Assembly (NCBI GenBank): GCA_033964015.1
Contig: CM066920.1
Span: 9,825,912 to 9,889,911, forward strand
DNA: 64,000 bases
Origin: Scolanthus callimorphus
Lineage: Eukaryota; Cnidaria; Anthozoa; Actiniaria; Edwardsiidae
Direction of reading: 5' to 3'
Below the pieces are notes generated by a model. The model was not told the origin of the DNA. It searched no databases and saw nothing but the letters and a program-made list of their open reading frames with translations. The translations under genes were made by a program, and so were the position numbers. This document shows, in pieces, positions 1 to 11,380 of this stretch; position 1 is the stretch's first letter, and the number at the start of each line of letters is the position of its first letter.

Positions 1-1403
1 ACAAATAAATCTTTCTCCCTAAATTCCTGCATAACATCATTGACCTTCTGTGTTCTTTCTTCAAAGGCTTTTAGGCTGGTTGCTAAGGTAACATGATCAA
101 CTGTTCCATTTTCTGTCATGATGGCATGGAACACATCTGGGTGCTTCATCAACTTAGGCAACACCAAGGGTGGGATAATACCTACACAGGTATTGTCTAT
201 GATAAATGGCTTACATAGGGCCTGTGATGATCCTAACATGAACAATGAGAACATATTACTTTAAACAGGGTTGTGTATCAAAACAATCATCTTGGGTCAC
301 AATTGAATTAGAGTGCAATGAAAATACTTTTTTTTGCAAACTGGTTCACATCAGGAAAAGTCAAGAACTCTTTAACATATTCACACTTCCGTGTTACATA
401 AAATGAATAATTTACATTGTGTGGTTCCAGAAATTATCCATACCCCCCCTACAGAAGGGCATTGGAAATTCCAGAGGGGTGGGGGGTCAATTTACCTGAT
501 CATTTCCATAGAAATACTGTATTTTTCCTTGGAAATTCCAGAGGGGTGGGGGGGGGGGGGTCACTTTCCAAAACCCTTCCGTGGAGGGGGTATGGATATT
601 TTCTGGAACCACACATTTGAAAAGAAAAGAATGGAGATGCACCACATTTTGACTGTGGGAAATAAAAAAAGAAACAAATAAAATTATAACTTAGTTACAT
701 GCTAGAGGATCAGGCACTTTTAATTGCGTACAATACAGGTGTAAATATGCCTAAAATTTTACCCCCAACTTTGGCATAAAATACGTTTTCAGCATTGTAT
801 TATTATTCTGATTGATTTATGCCTAGATTTTGGTGAACTATGCCAATGATTAATATTTGTTATACATTTGGAGCCCTATAGCTGCCCAAGTGGCAAAATA
901 GATCCTTTCACGGTTCCTTGATCTTTTGAAAAATCAAGTTGGTAAAAATCCATCCACACATTTTAAAGAGTACCTGAAAATTAGTCAATTTGGCAAGTTT
1001 CAAACTGTCAGGGAGAAGGTAGACTTGAGAGGTCAAGAAAAAGTTTTCCATCAGAGGGAAAACGTTTGATTCGCGCCAACGAAACAACACAATTTCGGCT
1101 CTACCCCGGAGTAAGAACCTGTGTATTATTCACGAGTTGCGTCACAAAGCTTCTTTTGTTTGGTAGAACAAATCATGATGAAAACAGCTGAACTGTTCAC
1201 ACAAAGGCGTCCTCTGGGAATGCACTTGTTGGACACGATTTTTCTATCGAGGCCGACCCTACGCCTCACTCAACATGGTAGGAGAAAGTTCACAAAGCAA
1301 CTTTTTTTCTGAATCTCAACTTACCTTCTGCATGGAAATTATTAATCCGATGGACAAGTTTCAGCATTTCTCGAGACCAAGCACTGATTTTACCACGAGA
1401 CAT
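1..1403 (-). CDS. DUF4743/Nudix-family protein, paralogue A (5' part only; runs off the window start)
   Basis: Two exons are visible on the minus strand: 1325-1403 (start codon at 1403-1401, 26 codons plus one base, followed by GTAAGT) and 1-232 (acceptor TTAG just above 232, continuing beyond base 1). Joined, they read from SAWSREMLKLVHRINNFH into a domain with PDVFHAIM, VDHVTLATSLKAFEERTQ and NDVMQEFRE. This matches the N-terminal DUF4743 domain that precedes the Nudix domain in the yeast YJR142W / plant NUDT20-24 family. Those enzymes are known to hydrolyse damaged (oxo/oxy) thiamin diphosphate. The Nudix domain itself would lie outside the window, so activity cannot be judged. The intron 1 phase (1) and the residues around it equal those of the plus-strand paralogue at 3122-10968. 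The start is chosen because it is the first ATG in frame after a short upstream ORF. Confidence 0.85.
419..614. mobile_element. MITE, family GTGTGGTTCCAG, with ATT target duplication
   Basis: Terminal inverted repeats of about 30 bp begin GTGTGGTTCCAGAAA and end with the complement TTCTGGAACCACAC; inside them lie runs of C and G. The trinucleotide ATT flanks both sides (416-418 and 615-617). Sister copies lie at 19615-19817 and 55449-55624. It sits in intron 1 of Nudix paralogue A and has no coding capacity. Confidence 0.8.
1098..1235. repeat. Dispersed repeat 'GTAAGAACC...GTCACAAAGCT'
   Basis: This segment recurs at 55876-56010 and about 56038-56162 with the same order of blocks: GTAAGAACCTGTGTAT, then TGTGTCACAAAGCT-type sequence, a TTTGGTAGAA block and a GTCCTCTGGGAATG block. 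The copy at 55876 has complete inverted ends, so these look like copies of one short non-autonomous DNA element. This one has lost a clear right end. Confidence 0.5.
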
Positions 1404-3121
1404 TTTTTTTATCGTCTTCTGTCCTCGTCCGCCATTTTGATTTCAGCGCAAGGCCGCTGACTCCTGCTTGGCTTAGCATAAACCACAGGAAGACCAACAA
1501 GGCCTGATTGACCCGATAACCTCGGCCTGTCCCTCGGCCTTGACAATAGACCTTCTCGGCTTGGGCGTAATGTTTTCCATTTCAGATCACGTGGCATTCC
1601 CCTTTGTTTTTCTGCTACGCACCGAAGGATATATGAATATGGAAGCATCCCAAACAAAGAAAGATTACTGATTCGATCAAATGAATGCCAAGGAATTACC
1701 AAGCATTTTGTAATTTCACCCTAGACCCTTCATTGGTATAATATAGTGTCGTTCTGGGTATTCTTGTTCTATAAGACATGAGATTTTATACGGAGCCGTG
1801 TACCATATATGAAGGATCTACCAATTACCGCTTACATTTCTCGGACTCAGGCCAACAACCTGTACAGACAACTGTTTCCGCTGAAAATTGCGCAGGCACT
1901 TGCAAACTGTTAGAAGTGTCCGTAGACTTTTAGCCAATCAGAAAACGAGTGCTGAGTACAATGAATAATAATCACTTTTGTCCACCGTGACAAATTTTCT
2001 GCATCACGTTATTTTGATTGGATTAACAAGTCAGTCCCAATCAAGAATGATAGCCATATGTGTTCGGTTCTACTAACATATTTGAGTCGCCTAATTAATC
2101 TATCTTTAAACAAAACATGTTCTTGAAACAATATTTTTCATGCTTATATAATCAATTTAGGGGATTTTTTTGTAGGGACGCCCAAGAGATTGTCAATATT
2201 TCTGCCCTTTTGCTTTCATCGAGAAAGAAGAATGAATTCCTGTAAAAAAAAGTTTTTCTCACCATCTTTAATAATAAAAAAGGGATTAGAGGAAAATCTT
2301 TTATGACAAAACTAAAGCTGTTGCTTCTTTATTATGGATACAGATTTTTTCATAAATGCCAATTTTCAACTCAGTTTTTATATTAGTTTCGTCCGAAGTT
2401 ATATGTGGCAGCGTGGAATCGCCTGCTGTCATCACTTCTTTACATAAAAAGAAGGAAGTTCCTTTTGGAAGCTCTCGGCGTTTCTCTGGAGAATACAGCT
2501 CGATAAATCAGTTCTTCTTAATTGATTAACTATGTTTAGAGGGGACAGAATAATTAAAAACACTCCATCACTCTTTTCAGATCAGAAAAAGCTCGTGATA
2601 AGGGCCCGCCATTACTAGCTCATATCATTTTGGTGATGAGTGATTCCGTCAATACTTGACGAACTGATCACACGTTTCATTAAAAGTTGTCCGTGCTATC
2701 AATTTTTTCGCGTTTTAATCGAGGCAAGAATTTGTGTGACATTGTGGCTTGCTTATATGATAACAGAAACAGATCAGAATACGTGAAAAAAGTCAGTAGC
2801 TATGGATTATCTAATCAGTTTGTGTCGGAAATTCGGAGTCAAAAGGGACGAAAGTCTGTTTGCAGATTTTAGGTTAAAAGCTTGCGATTGGACCTTAGCA
2901 GCTGGACGGACAACAGTTTTGTAAACTTGGTCAAATATTGACATTTTTAGTTGGAACTCGAGTAATAACCAGAAACAAGCAATATTTGAATATAAAAAAG
3001 AGAAGCCCTTTTATTGCGCTGAATTTGTTCCGCAAGTGAAGCCGCCATTCAGAGGCAATATCGATGCAGGTATGATGGTTTAAACAAGAAAATCTTTCAC
3101 TGCGAAATAGACATTACACTC
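1404..3121. other. Divergent intergenic region between the two Nudix paralogues
   Basis: About 1.7 kb separates the two start codons. I see no convincing coding exon or RNA gene here. It must contain both promoters and 5' leaders. The part next to 1403 is GC-richer with CpGs (GGCGGACGAGGACAG on the minus strand); the middle is AT-rich and unremarkable. Confidence 0.6.
1409..1435 (-). promoter_or_regulatory. Upstream ORF in the 5' leader of Nudix paralogue A
   Basis: An ATG in a strong context (CAAAATGGCGG) opens an 8-codon reading frame, MADEDRRR, that stops 5 bases before the main start codon. It could reduce initiation at 1403 through reinitiation dependence. Alternatively the transcript may begin downstream of it, in which case it is irrelevant. 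Confidence 0.4.
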
Positions 3122-6100
3122 ATGGAGGTCAAGCATCTGAAACGATTCAAGAGAAAAGATCTCTTGTTGGACAATAAATTAGAATCATCACAGAAAGGGA
3201 AAATGGAGCTCAAAGCAAATTCAAATGAATCCACAACAGGGCGCTGCGAAGCTGGGACGTCCGAAAATGCAAATGCATGGTCGAAAAATGTTCTCAACAT
3301 GTTGCAAACAAGACTCAATAACTTTCACGACACAGAAGGTAAGTGAGTGAGAATTGTACTTAGGTAGCTCTTTATTCAATAGCAGATTATACTTTTCAAG
3401 TCCCTGTATGTATCTGTCTTCACAAAAAGTTGATAGTTGAAAATCTTCTGGATGAAATGGCCACGGGTTTGTTTTGTTTCTGGGGCTTTTCAAGAAGCTA
3501 ATGCCAATAGCACACTGACTGTATACATGTATGCAGCAAATACAACTACAGTCAAAATTGATGGGAGTTTTCGCTGTCATCAAGTAACAGGCAATTGCAC
3601 AATTCAAAGATTTCATTATTTTACTTTTAATTTCTATGCTAAATTTGGGTCGATATAATGCGGATGAGGTTTGAATTTGCAAAGCTTTGGAAGCAAAAAC
3701 GCAAAGAAAAAGTGAAATATTTTTATTACTGCTGAAATGATGTTGCACAAAGTCGAATTTATTTGGAACGGTTCAAATCTTTAAGGTTGTCCTGCGATCT
3801 CTGGTCTTCACAAATTGTACTTTCGCGATGTTGACCCCATGAAACTAAAGATAAATTATCGAGAAGCGAGCTTTTATCGCATGTTACTAAAAAAAACCTG
3901 GCGAAAGGACGGGAATTAAAAGTTAGCAAGGAAATGGAATAAAATGCACGGTGTGCTAAACAACTAAACGTTTTATTACAATCATCGCTTTATATTAGAT
4001 GTATTTATTTTGCTCTTGCACGAGGAATCCCAGTTAAAAATAATGAAAATTTATTGCTAGTCGGTTTTGTTATTTTAACCTTATTTCTCTATATTATTTA
4101 CCTTTCGGGTTTTAATTTTTTCAGCTTTTAGGATTATTGACACCTTATGAAACGCGAGTTTGATTTTCGTTGCCAAACGAATAAATATCACCAAATTAAA
4201 AGAAAACAAAAACAAACACGGAGCAACAAAGCTTGTACGTGAAACAAAATTTCCAAAATTATATTTCTTCCACATTTTTCAGTTTGAATGCACTTTATTG
4301 TTTCGAGGCGGAAGGGATGTTAAAAATTGCAAGGCAGCCCAAAGCTATGTCACATTGCATGTATCCATGACGTTGAACATGCTACGTAGAGAACCCGGTT
4401 CTGCTCAGAACACCCGCGCACGAAAATTACCGGGCCCTGAGGCTAGAAAACTTTCGTTTGAGTTAATTTTCCTTTTGCTTGTTTACTGTTTTGCAGATTT
4501 TGTTTGCCAGCTTGCTATTTAGTGTCATAAGCATCTCCCTCAATAACACCCGTTTGGTATTGGTATTTGGTATTGTTTGGTATTCATTTTCACGCGCGAA
4601 TCCAACTTTGTCATGATTGCTTTTACAAGTAACGCCGAAAAAAACAGACGTGATGTTTTGTAGAAGCAAAGTTCTTTTCGGGGTCAGGAACCGGGTGAAT
4701 TTCGACAAACCGACCGCCCCATCAAACTCGCGGGACACGCGCCCTTTTCTGACTTTGGAGTTTCTTGTTTTTGTGACAAGTAATTGTCTCTCGCCTTAGG
4801 TTATTTGATAGAATCGCAATTTGGATCACCGACCTTTACTGACCTAGAACACGAAAAAGAAAAATGTATTTAATTCTTTATCACAGCCTTGTCTAAAGTT
4901 ATGAAGCTTTTGCTGTTGGGTTTTTTCGCCTGGGTGAAAATTCTAAAAAAATACGATAAAATTATTTCAGAAATCACTTCATTACACTCAACATAAAAAG
5001 AGTGAGAAGATGTAACCCCACGTCGAACATAGAAATTCAGCAGTTTTCACAAACATCTACACATTGAGTAAAATCTTTTCTCAAACTCATTAATAATTCA
5101 TTAAGCCTAAACAAACAAACATATGAAAAGCGTAAAGGAGGTTTGCATATGCATCTTAATTTGCATAATGTTTTGAGATTTTAGTCCTTCTTTTTCTCGA
5201 CATTAAACGATTCGTTTGAGAAGCTATATCAAACACTCGACAGTCTTTTTCACCAGGATTTCCAAACACCTCCAAGTCGATTAAAAAACTCGATCTCTTT
5301 TTCAACCCACTTCTCAGTGGTGGAAATCCTCCAGTTGAAATACGCTCTCTAGTGTCTGATACACTATTACTGGAATATTATTCACGGTAACAAACTTGTA
5401 GCTCTCTTCCTCACTCTCTTCTTCACTGTTAGTTGCAATTGCTTCTATAAACCAAAACAGCCACATTAAAAACCTTCAATTAGTTCGCTACAAAACAAAC
5501 TTGGCCTCACAAGCATTTATTCGCACAACTATTTGATAAGACTCTTTTGCCTGGGGCTTAGCCGAAAAAATATCTGGAGTGACTTCGAGAGATTCCCGAG
5601 GCAGTTTCTTTTTACTTGCCGGCCTTTAATCTCTAACGAACCAAGCCGACCGCTACATGCGGGAAATGCCTCTGCTTACGTATTTCAGTGATAAAATCAA
5701 GTATTTTTTACGTAGCTCTGGAAATTTGAAGCTCCTTGCAACCAATACGTGGGATAATAATCTACATATTGCTCCTTCTGTGGTTAATTAAATTGTAATT
5801 AAAATTTCAGGTATTAAGTTTTGAGGACGCAATATTTTGGTATCACTGATAACTGCTGCGTCTAGTGTGTTTGAAATCGTGACCGATAAGATAAAAACAT
5901 ATCTATACTCCGGCGGATAAAGTTGTTTTGTACCCAGAGAACACGTAAACTGTCATGGCACGCAAAACAAGCTCATGTTTTTGAAACACAGACTTAGAAG
6001 AAAAGCTAGTTTGCAAAAAAGAATAAGCCAAAATTCGTTGTTTCGGGAATAATCAATACGTGTATAGTTTTGATTGCGGAATTTTCTAATGCCCCTTGCC

Positions 6101-9100
6101 CTGTTTCGCCTAGTGCAGTAAACAAGCCTTGTGCACGACTGAAACTAGGCAAAAACAGAACAAGAACCTGATTGGCTTAGATGGTTTGACTGGCGCCATA
6201 GAAACAACAAGTTTAGCTCTAAGGAAAGGAAGCAAAATTCCTAAGTTCGTCCACCAACTGTCCTTTGCGCACTTTCTTTCCCTCCTATCATGAAAAGACT
6301 GGCCGTTTCAACTTTCTTTTTCAGTTCAGATGAGCAAAAATCAATGGCTTCCCAATTTCTCTAACAATAATCTAGTAATTTTATTTAGTATTTCTATGGC
6401 CCCCGTCACCTAATCGGGCCCTATCCCTTCCCCTTGCTGTGTCATCGTGGACCGATGTTCAACTGGACTTTATGAACTACTGACCATTCTTTTAGGCTCG
6501 TCGGAAAGCGCGAGTGTGCCATTTTTGGTGGAGGGAACCCGGGTCGGAACCATTTTGCCGCATGTTCTGTCACACATCCAATCCTACCCAGACGTCTTTA
6601 CGGTTGTCAGAAAAGAAAAGGGAGTGGTCGATCACGTGACACTAGCTTCCAGTATCAAGACGTTCGACGAGAGGTCACAAAGGGTCGACGAGGTCATGCA
6701 AGAGTTTAGAAAGAATGACACATTTGAAACTCTTCGGGGATGGAGAAATGAGGTACAGTACAGTACAATTGCTCTTCTTCAAACTGTAGCATGAATTTCC
6801 CCATGAGAAATGAAAAATTCTAAAAAAAGTATTCCACAATCGAGAATCGAATTTTAATACCCTCCCTCCCTCCCCTATTTCTGTCAGAAACACACAATAA
6901 CTCCGTTCTCTTTGGACTTCCCACAGGCTTTTGCTGTTTCCAGATCAGGAGCCTTCAACGAAAGAAGATACTTTAAAGTCGAAAGATCGGCTGCATGTAA
7001 GAAAACAAAATCACATCTCCCATTTCACGTTTATGGCGATAAAAAAAAAAGGAAAATGATAGATAAACTAAGTCAGGGGCGGATTGAGGGGGAGGCCCTC
7101 GGGAGATTTCCCCATACATTTACTGTATCAGGGGCGTAGCCAGCACTTATGAGAGGGGGGGTTCCAAAATTCAAAAAATAAAAACTCCACATAGATCGGA
7201 CGTGTTTTTTGCGTTCTCGCCACAGGAAACCCAGCCAAAAATATTGATCTCGGGGAAAAACTAGCGTTTGAAGAAATTTTAGTAGTAAGTCGGTCCAGAA
7301 CAGAGGCGAGGGGGGTTCCGCTGCGGGAGAGGGGGGGTTCCGGAACCCCTGGAACCCCCCCCTGGCTACGCCCCTGTGTATTTGCTGAAGGACATTTGGC
7401 ATATTTTCGTCCCATATTTTCACTATCCTCCCCCCATTTCTGAAATTCCTGATCAGCCCTTGTAAATTGTAACTGGGGCAGCGGAAGCGGCGCGCGTTAT
7501 AATTTTGAGGAGAAAATGTCCCCGATAATTCCGATGGCTACCCAAATAAATAATTCAGGGCCGAACGGTCAGACACTGTTTTGAGTTCATTTTTTACACG
7601 ATCTCTGCGATTTCTTCAACTTCAAGTAAGTGCGCAATACCATTTTGCCGTTTCACGACAACATTTTCATTTGTAGCTGCTTTATCGGATTTAAAACAAG
7701 AATGAGCCAAAATCTGGTAATTGAGCACCACATTTTGAGGCATTTTCGGCCGTCTTGAAGACTAGAATTTCGACATTTTCCTTGAGGAAGCATGTCCCCT
7801 AAACCCCACCTCCCAGAAAAATACACAGTCCCTGTGTGTGTAACGGACTGAAATATTATTCACTTTCCAGGTCTCTTAGGGATAACCCAATATGGCGTTC
7901 ATGTGAATGGGTACTTTAGAAAAAGCAACGGCAGTCTGTACATGTGGATTGCGCGACGAAGCTCAACCAAACCCACAGCTCCTGGAAAGCTTGACCAAAT
8001 TGTAGGTGAACAAAATACGGCGGGGAGCTCGCTAAGCATTGCTCTGTCTGAACCTGTCCGAATTATTTCACGAAAAGCAACACTGACAAAGCAATAGTAC
8101 TAGCTAGCTAGCCAGGCGTTGGAGAGTAGTTTTAGGCCCCGTGGTGGGGGGGGGGGGGGGGACCTCGGAAATTTTCAGTCACACCCCTAAAAGATACCAA
8201 ACATGGCGGGCCATGGCGTGGCTCAAAAAATTAATTACCCTAAAAGATGAGGTCTTATGTGCCAAAGGCGCGAAGCACACAGTTAACAGGTGAAAGATAC
8301 CCATCAAGAAATTTCCGTGTTTGTTTCTAATTTATCGTCTTCTCGTCGAATAATCTCTCTTTCTTACACGGTTTTTAGAAGCACCATCATGGGAAAAAAC
8401 AATTTGGACACAGTTTCGGCCCTAAAAGATACCAATCTCCCTAAAATTTATTGAAGATCAAGATCACCCCTAAAAAGAGACCAAACTACCGTGGTTTTAA
8501 CCCCTAAAAGATACGACGATCATCCCCGACCAAAAAATATGGGAGTCCCCTCCCCCGGGGTTTTAGGTCGAGAAACCCGAGTTTTCTTTCGCGTGGTCGC
8601 CATCTTGGATTTGTGACAAGCGATGTGACAAATTTGTCACAAATCCAATTTGCCATGATAATCAGACAAGGTCCCGTCAGTTATGCAGTTATACCTTGGC
8701 TCCATATTCATGTTGTGTGTTGCCTGTGTCGCAGGTGCGCGCGCCAAATTTGGCGGGAATTTTCGTCGGGAACGTCAGTCAATCAGAAACGTTCTTCGCT
8801 TAGACACATCAGAATTTAATAGTATAGACAACCAAATTGTTTTAATGCGTCTTTGGAAAGATCGAAAAAATCAGGGCTTAATTCGTACTAACCATACTAC
8901 TTGATCTACAAAAGGAAATTATAGGCTAGTGAGCATTACGCAGGCATTCTTCACAAAGAAAAACGGCCAATAAAAAAGAGAAAATTGGCTCTCATTAACT
9001 CCAAGGAGATGCTTATTATGCATGGTATCATAACAGTACACGGCACAGCGAATCTGATTTACAACCCGGAACAGTTATTAACGGAATAGTCATTAACGCC

Positions 9101-10968
9101 CTTAGCAATTCCTCTTGTACTTTTCAGGCAGCCGGAGGAATAAAAAGCCGATCGACAATCACGGAGACGCTTTACAAAGAGTGTAAAGAGGAGGCATCCA
9201 TCCCAGAATACCTTGCGAGTCGAGCACTACCAGTTGGCGCAGTAAGGTAGTGTAGTTCTTTCGCTATGTATGACAATTGTCCATTTTAAAACGTGATGTT
9301 TGCGTCCTCTCAAATTGAGTAGTATAGGGGTTGTCGTACGACACACCAAAGGAAAAAATTATATTTGTTGTGTTTCACCATTTCAAACAAACATGTATTT
9401 AGAGGAAAATAAAACGAAAAATAAAATATAAAGGAAATGGCCGGTACCGTAACAGCTTTTGCATGAATGTAAAATCTCAAACCTTGGCACCCTCACAGAT
9501 TTCCAACAACCGACAGTCGCGCAGCTATAAACGACGTAAAAAATTAATAATAATAACGTGGAGATATCTTTTTTTTTACTTTCCCAAAATGAAACGAGAA
9601 ACAATTTTTTGTTTGCAGTTTTATATTCGAAGACGATCGCGGGCTATTTCCTGGAGTTCAATTCATTTACGATCTTTGCCTACCGGAAGACTTCAAACCG
9701 GAAGTGAACGATGGCGAAGTCAGCGAATTCTACTGCTGGCCGCTAGATAAGGTAATCACAGTGTGTTACAGCTCTCTTGTTTAATAATTACAATAAAGTG
9801 GAGGATGGACAAGTTACAAGTGGAGGATAGAGTTCACACCGGTCGGACTGACGAAAGAGACACGTTGACAAATAAGGTGTGCGAGTGAGCCACCGACCCC
9901 CTTGATCTTGGTGGACCTATGCTTGGCGGTTCTCACTAGTCAGAGCCAGTGTACGTGCATACTTTCGGAGACGGTTTTTTAAAAGCTTTGTAACGTGTCA
10001 ACTCCAACATGATCGTCGTTTTCGAAAACGTATAATTTTGATAATTGTGGGCGGGTATTTGCACGGGCGTGGTCTCTGCGCCGCTTGCTAAGGATAACAG
10101 CACGTAGGGAAAGATCTTTTTACGCGTTAACGGACGTCCTCCAAATAAGGGGTTAAGCTTCCCTATATAAAATCGCAACGCATCATCACCCAACGTTTTC
10201 CATACTCTAAAGCACGAATACGTTGTTTACTTGTATATATTTCTTCAGGTAAAAGAAAAGATTGCTACTTACGAGTTCAAACCTAACTGCGCACTGGTCG
10301 TGCTGGACTTTCTAATACGTCACGGAGAAATCAACCCGCAGAATGGTACGTCACGCAATACAATGTCACGTAAAACAATCATGATGGTACGCATTCTTTA
10401 TAAAAATAGCTCAGTCGGTAAAAATGCCGAATCCATATCCTAGTATGGCAGAGGAAAGCTGATGGGCTTCTGCTCAAACGTAGTTCGGAACAAAAAAACG
10501 CAGAGTGCGAATTACCCGCAGCACGCGTTTGAAATCTGTTCTAATATACAGCTTTTTCAATAAAGGTCGTCGGTCTTGTAAGCGCACAAGCCTATGCGCC
10601 CAGACCGAAAAGCAGTATGGGTAGAAACTAAATATCCTATTTCGATGATACCTCGCTGGTCTAGCTTCTAAATTCTACAAAACAGAGCTTCGTTTCAAGC
10701 TAGTTAAGTCTCGAGTACTCAAACAAGGGAGTCAATTTGAGACCTTCTACCCAGACAACCTTGCGGTCTAGGCGCGTACGGCTTCCGACAACGTTTCTTG
10801 AAATAGCTGTATTCAGGTGGAACCAACCCACCACAGGAAACCCATGCACGCTTGAAATGACTGCAAATTCTTTGACAGCGCTGGAAAATCTAACATATTT
10901 TTAATTGTATTGTTTCAGAACCGCACTTTTTGGACTTTATCCTCTTGTCGCACAAGCCTCCTTGTTAA
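3122..10968 (+). CDS. DUF4743/Nudix-family protein, paralogue B (complete, 8 coding exons, 357 aa)
   Basis: Exons: 3122-3338, 6496-6752, 6927-6996, 7871-8001, 9128-9246, 9619-9751, 10249-10345, 10919-10968; every junction is GT-AG and phases join exactly. The protein starts MEVKHLKRFKRK. A family-like N-terminal DUF4743 domain follows (PFLVEGTRVG, VDHVTLASSIKTFDERSQ; residues about 55-160), then the Nudix domain (GVHVNGYF, MWIARRSSTKPTAPGKLD, FIFEDDRGLFPGVQFIYDL, DGEVSEFYCWPL). Relatives such as yeast YJR142W and plant NUDT20 remove damaged thiamin diphosphate; that role here is inferred. The Nudix box is degenerate: counting from G228, the first Glu is S234 and the Arg is K242, while E243 and the metal-binding pair E246-E247 remain. 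The N-terminus is about 45 residues longer than paralogue A. It stops at TAA 10966-10968. Confidence 0.88.
5224..5382. repeat. Foldback repeat in intron 1 of Nudix paralogue B
   Basis: Arms GCTATATCAAACACTCGACA and TCTAGTGTCTGATA, with inner arms CACCAGGATTTCCA and TGGAAATCCTCC, form an imperfect palindrome. A better-preserved relative lies at 59741-59889. The rest of this long intron (3339-6495) shows no other feature I can name. Its only GC-rich part, near 6110-6210, has a block similar to 12290-12450. Confidence 0.55.
7129..7376. mobile_element. hAT-like MITE with CAGGGGCGTAGCCAG ends
   Basis: The perfect 15-bp ends CAGGGGCGTAGCCAG and CTGGCTACGCCCCTG are of the type common in metazoan non-autonomous hAT elements. 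TGTAT is repeated directly on both flanks (7124-7128, 7377-7381), a 5-bp duplication. G-rich and C-rich tracts lie just inside the ends. It sits in intron 3 of Nudix paralogue B. No transposase remains. Confidence 0.75.
8137..8559. mobile_element. hAT-like MITE with 8-bp target duplication GTTTTAGG
   Basis: The element is flanked by GTTTTAGG on both sides (8129-8136 and 8560-8567). Its interior carries repeated CCCTAAAAGATACC-type motifs, and its right end reads ATATGGGAGTCCCC followed by a C/G tract. A second copy in opposite orientation lies at 42011-42471 with its own 8-bp duplication. It sits in intron 4 of Nudix paralogue B. Confidence 0.75.
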
Positions 10969-11050
10969 TCAGATTAGAATCAGAGTGTTATGTTTTGACT
11001 GTATATAGGGTAAACCGAAAGTGTTTGTTATTTATCATTTAAGAGTGAAA

Positions 11051-11239
11051 TTTATTATATAAACACCAATGAAATACCAGGTGATCTCCCGCGCGAAAAC
11101 TTGATATCTTCACACGTGAAAATATCATGTTATTTTCACATGTGAAAATATCACACTTGCCTTTGCTGAATGCTCGATTTTTAAGCTTAACTCAAATAAA
11201 ATTCGAATTTGGTATTTCATTGATGTTTATATAATAAAC
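11051..11239. repeat. Foldback element, TTTATTATATAAACACCAAT ends
   Basis: The left end TTTATTATATAAACACCAAT continues into GAAATACCA, and the right end is the near-complement, TGGTATTTCATTGATGTTTA then TATAATAAA. In its centre TTCACACGTGAAAATATCA is repeated in imperfect tandem. Confidence 0.65.
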
Positions 11240-11243
11240 AGAA

Positions 11244-11380
11244 CATTACATGACCGCTTGGAGATACGAATTTTATCTTCTCGTGTTAAAAATTTATCCC
11301 ACTCGTTCGCTGCGCTCACTCGTGAGATAAATTTTCAACACTCGAAGATAAAATTCGTATCTCCGCGCGGCCATGTAATA
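11244..11380. repeat. Foldback element, ATTACATG / CATGTAAT ends
   Basis: The arms ATTACATGACCGCTTGGAGA then TACGAATTTTATCTTC pair with GAAGATAAAATTCGTA then TCTCCGCGCGGCCATGTAAT. The loop contains CTCGTTCGCTGCGCTCACTCG. It lies directly beside the previous foldback. Confidence 0.65.

Noticed and set aside
7073..7423. Minus-strand ORFs of 95-116 codons
   Set aside because: They are translations of the hAT-like MITE at 7129-7376, without conserved protein features.
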